Assembly (NCBI GenBank): GCA_016191985.1
Contig: JACPVB010000190.1
Coordinates: 1 to 11,957 of the forward strand
DNA: 11,957 bases
Direction: 5' to 3'
Source of the DNA: Chloroflexota bacterium
GTDB lineage: Bacteria > Chloroflexota > Anaerolineae > Anaerolineales > Villigracilaceae
The notes beneath the pieces are model-generated. The model was not told the origin of the DNA and searched no databases. It saw only the letters and a list, made by a program, of their open reading frames with translations. Of this stretch, positions 11,213 to 11,957 are shown piece after piece (the first letter of the stretch is position 1; each line of letters begins with the position of its first letter). The position numbers were made by a program, and so were the translations under genes.

Positions 11213-11957
11213 TTAGACGGGTTGTGTAGAGAAGGTTCTTAACTTGTGATAGTAATTATCGAGCCAGGCATTGGACCAACTCCATAACGTCGTGTCACGC
11301 ACGATGCGCGCCACCTCGTCACGGGTCATTTTGACCTCTCCCCTCCATACTTCGTGATTTTGGCGGCTAAGAGCTAATGTCCGCACGGCAAACATCAGCG
11401 GATAGACGCAAAAAAGGCGGATACCATATTGCCAGGGTGGCAATGCCTTCAAGTACTTCATGGCTGCTTCCAAATGCTGGTCGGCTTTACTCGTTAATTT
11501 CAATAATACCTGCATGGACACATGCAGTTTATCCGGGTGAAACAATTCTTCGCGTTTAATTTGTAATGCCGAGCAAAAGCTTTTTGGGATGAATATCCAA
11601 CCGCGTTCGAAATCCTCGCGTAGGCCGCGAATGATATTGACGGTCTGCAACGCCAGGCCGAATTCGCGCGCGAGAGGCATCAAAGCCTCCTTCCGCAGCT
11701 TGATGTAGGTGGAATGCCAGGAGAAAAGTTCGGTGAGCAGGTAACCAACGCGCCCAGCCACCTCGTGCATGTAGCGATCCATATCCCCTTCGTCTTCAAC
11801 GATCGGTCCGCGCGCAACCCAATACGCCATGCCCTGCGTGGTGTTGCGGATGTGTTTAATAATAACGGATTGAATATGGGGAGGCAGGGCGTACAGCGCA
11901 TCGAGCACCTGAACGGCGTGCCGCGCGACCGTCTTGTCGGGGTTGGACTCGTCGGAG
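11213..11957 (-). CDS. Squalene/phytoene synthase-family protein (N-terminus outside window)
   Basis: An enzyme family that joins two prenyl diphosphates head to head, giving squalene or phytoene. The frame is open to the right edge; the GTG at 11908 is internal, since the upstream codons continue the protein. Visible are TQGMAYWV, then DMDRYMHEVAGRVGYLLTELF, which resembles the squalene synthase segment around its key Tyr, and LQTVNIIRGLREDFERGWIFIP. The latter is the second aspartate-rich motif, normally NIIRDxxED. Here the first Asp is Gly (codon 11624-11626), which is unusual. The first Asp-rich motif lies outside the window. The likely role is squalene-type synthesis or a divergent prenyl-binding homologue. 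It converges with the reductase. Confidence 0.85.
   Translation of the reverse strand, partial: SDESNPDKTVARHAVQVLDALYALPPHIQSVIIKHIRNTTQGMAYWVARGPIVEDEGDMDRYMHEVAGRVGYLLTELFSWHSTYIKLRKEALMPLAREFGLALQTVNIIRGLREDFERGWIFIPKSFCSALQIKREELFHPDKLHVSMQVLLKLTSKADQHLEAAMKYLKALPPWQYGIRLFCVYPLMFAVRTLALSRQNHEVWRGEVKMTRDEVARIVRDTTLWSWSNAWLDNYYHKLRTFSTQPV

Noticed and set aside
1..11957. CRISPR array, toxin-antitoxin pair, prophage or defence island
   Set aside because: No regular direct repeats, no small paired toxin-antitoxin genes, and no phage or nuclease domains are visible in any frame.

Overview
The window reads as chromosomal DNA of an uncultured or environmental member of the Chloroflexota, most likely class Anaerolineae. 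The organism call is inference, based on gene content and style: Thr/Pro-rich SH3 lipoproteins, the redox repressor Rex, a TIGR03960/TIGR03936-type radical SAM pair, PrsW, and an isoprenoid reductase beside a squalene/phytoene synthase. No marker gene in the window settles it.

Layout. Bases 1 to about 360 hold the 3' end of an IS30-family transposase on the + strand. Its right end runs into the 3' end of a small membrane-anchored hypothetical gene (minus strand, start 693), which therefore probably has a replaced C-terminus. Next on the minus strand come rex (810-1427, with a hairpin downstream at 769-795), an SH3-domain lipoprotein (1605-2684), a strong bidirectional terminator (2735-2777) and tRNA-Arg(CCG) (2779-2850).

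A minus-strand operon of four genes follows. Transcription begins close to the start of a B12-binding-type radical SAM protein (5124-7085), then runs through a DinB-like helical-bundle protein (4586-5110), a DUF2344 radical SAM-associated protein (3957-4586, overlapping its upstream neighbour as TAATG) and a PrsW-type membrane protease (2937-3905). A hairpin terminator at 2884-2910 ends it. The radical SAM gene carries an in-frame low-complexity block with two interlocked perfect inverted repeats.

After a 220-base spacer come a small lipoprotein (7306-7788) and a secreted 5'-nucleotidase/metallophosphoesterase (7871-9586), both on the minus strand. A clear terminator (7819-7852) separates them. 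A 337-base divergent intergenic region (9587-9923) holds promoters for the nucleotidase and for a plus-strand geranylgeranyl-reductase-family flavoprotein (9924-11126). The reductase converges on a squalene/phytoene synthase-family gene that runs off the right edge (11213 to beyond 11957, minus strand). The 86-base gap between them contains a 20-codon ORF with a strong Shine-Dalgarno sequence.

How the genes work together. Rex would sense NADH/NAD+. The radical SAM pair probably acts as one unit of uncertain substrate. The reductase and the prenyl synthase suggest local isoprenoid metabolism (squalene-like product, quinone side chain or lipid saturation). I saw no CRISPR array, toxin-antitoxin pair, prophage or obvious defence system. 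The most unusual signals are the missing Asp in the second aspartate-rich motif of the synthase, the palindromic insert in the radical SAM gene, the 20-codon ORF, and the IS-generated gene end.
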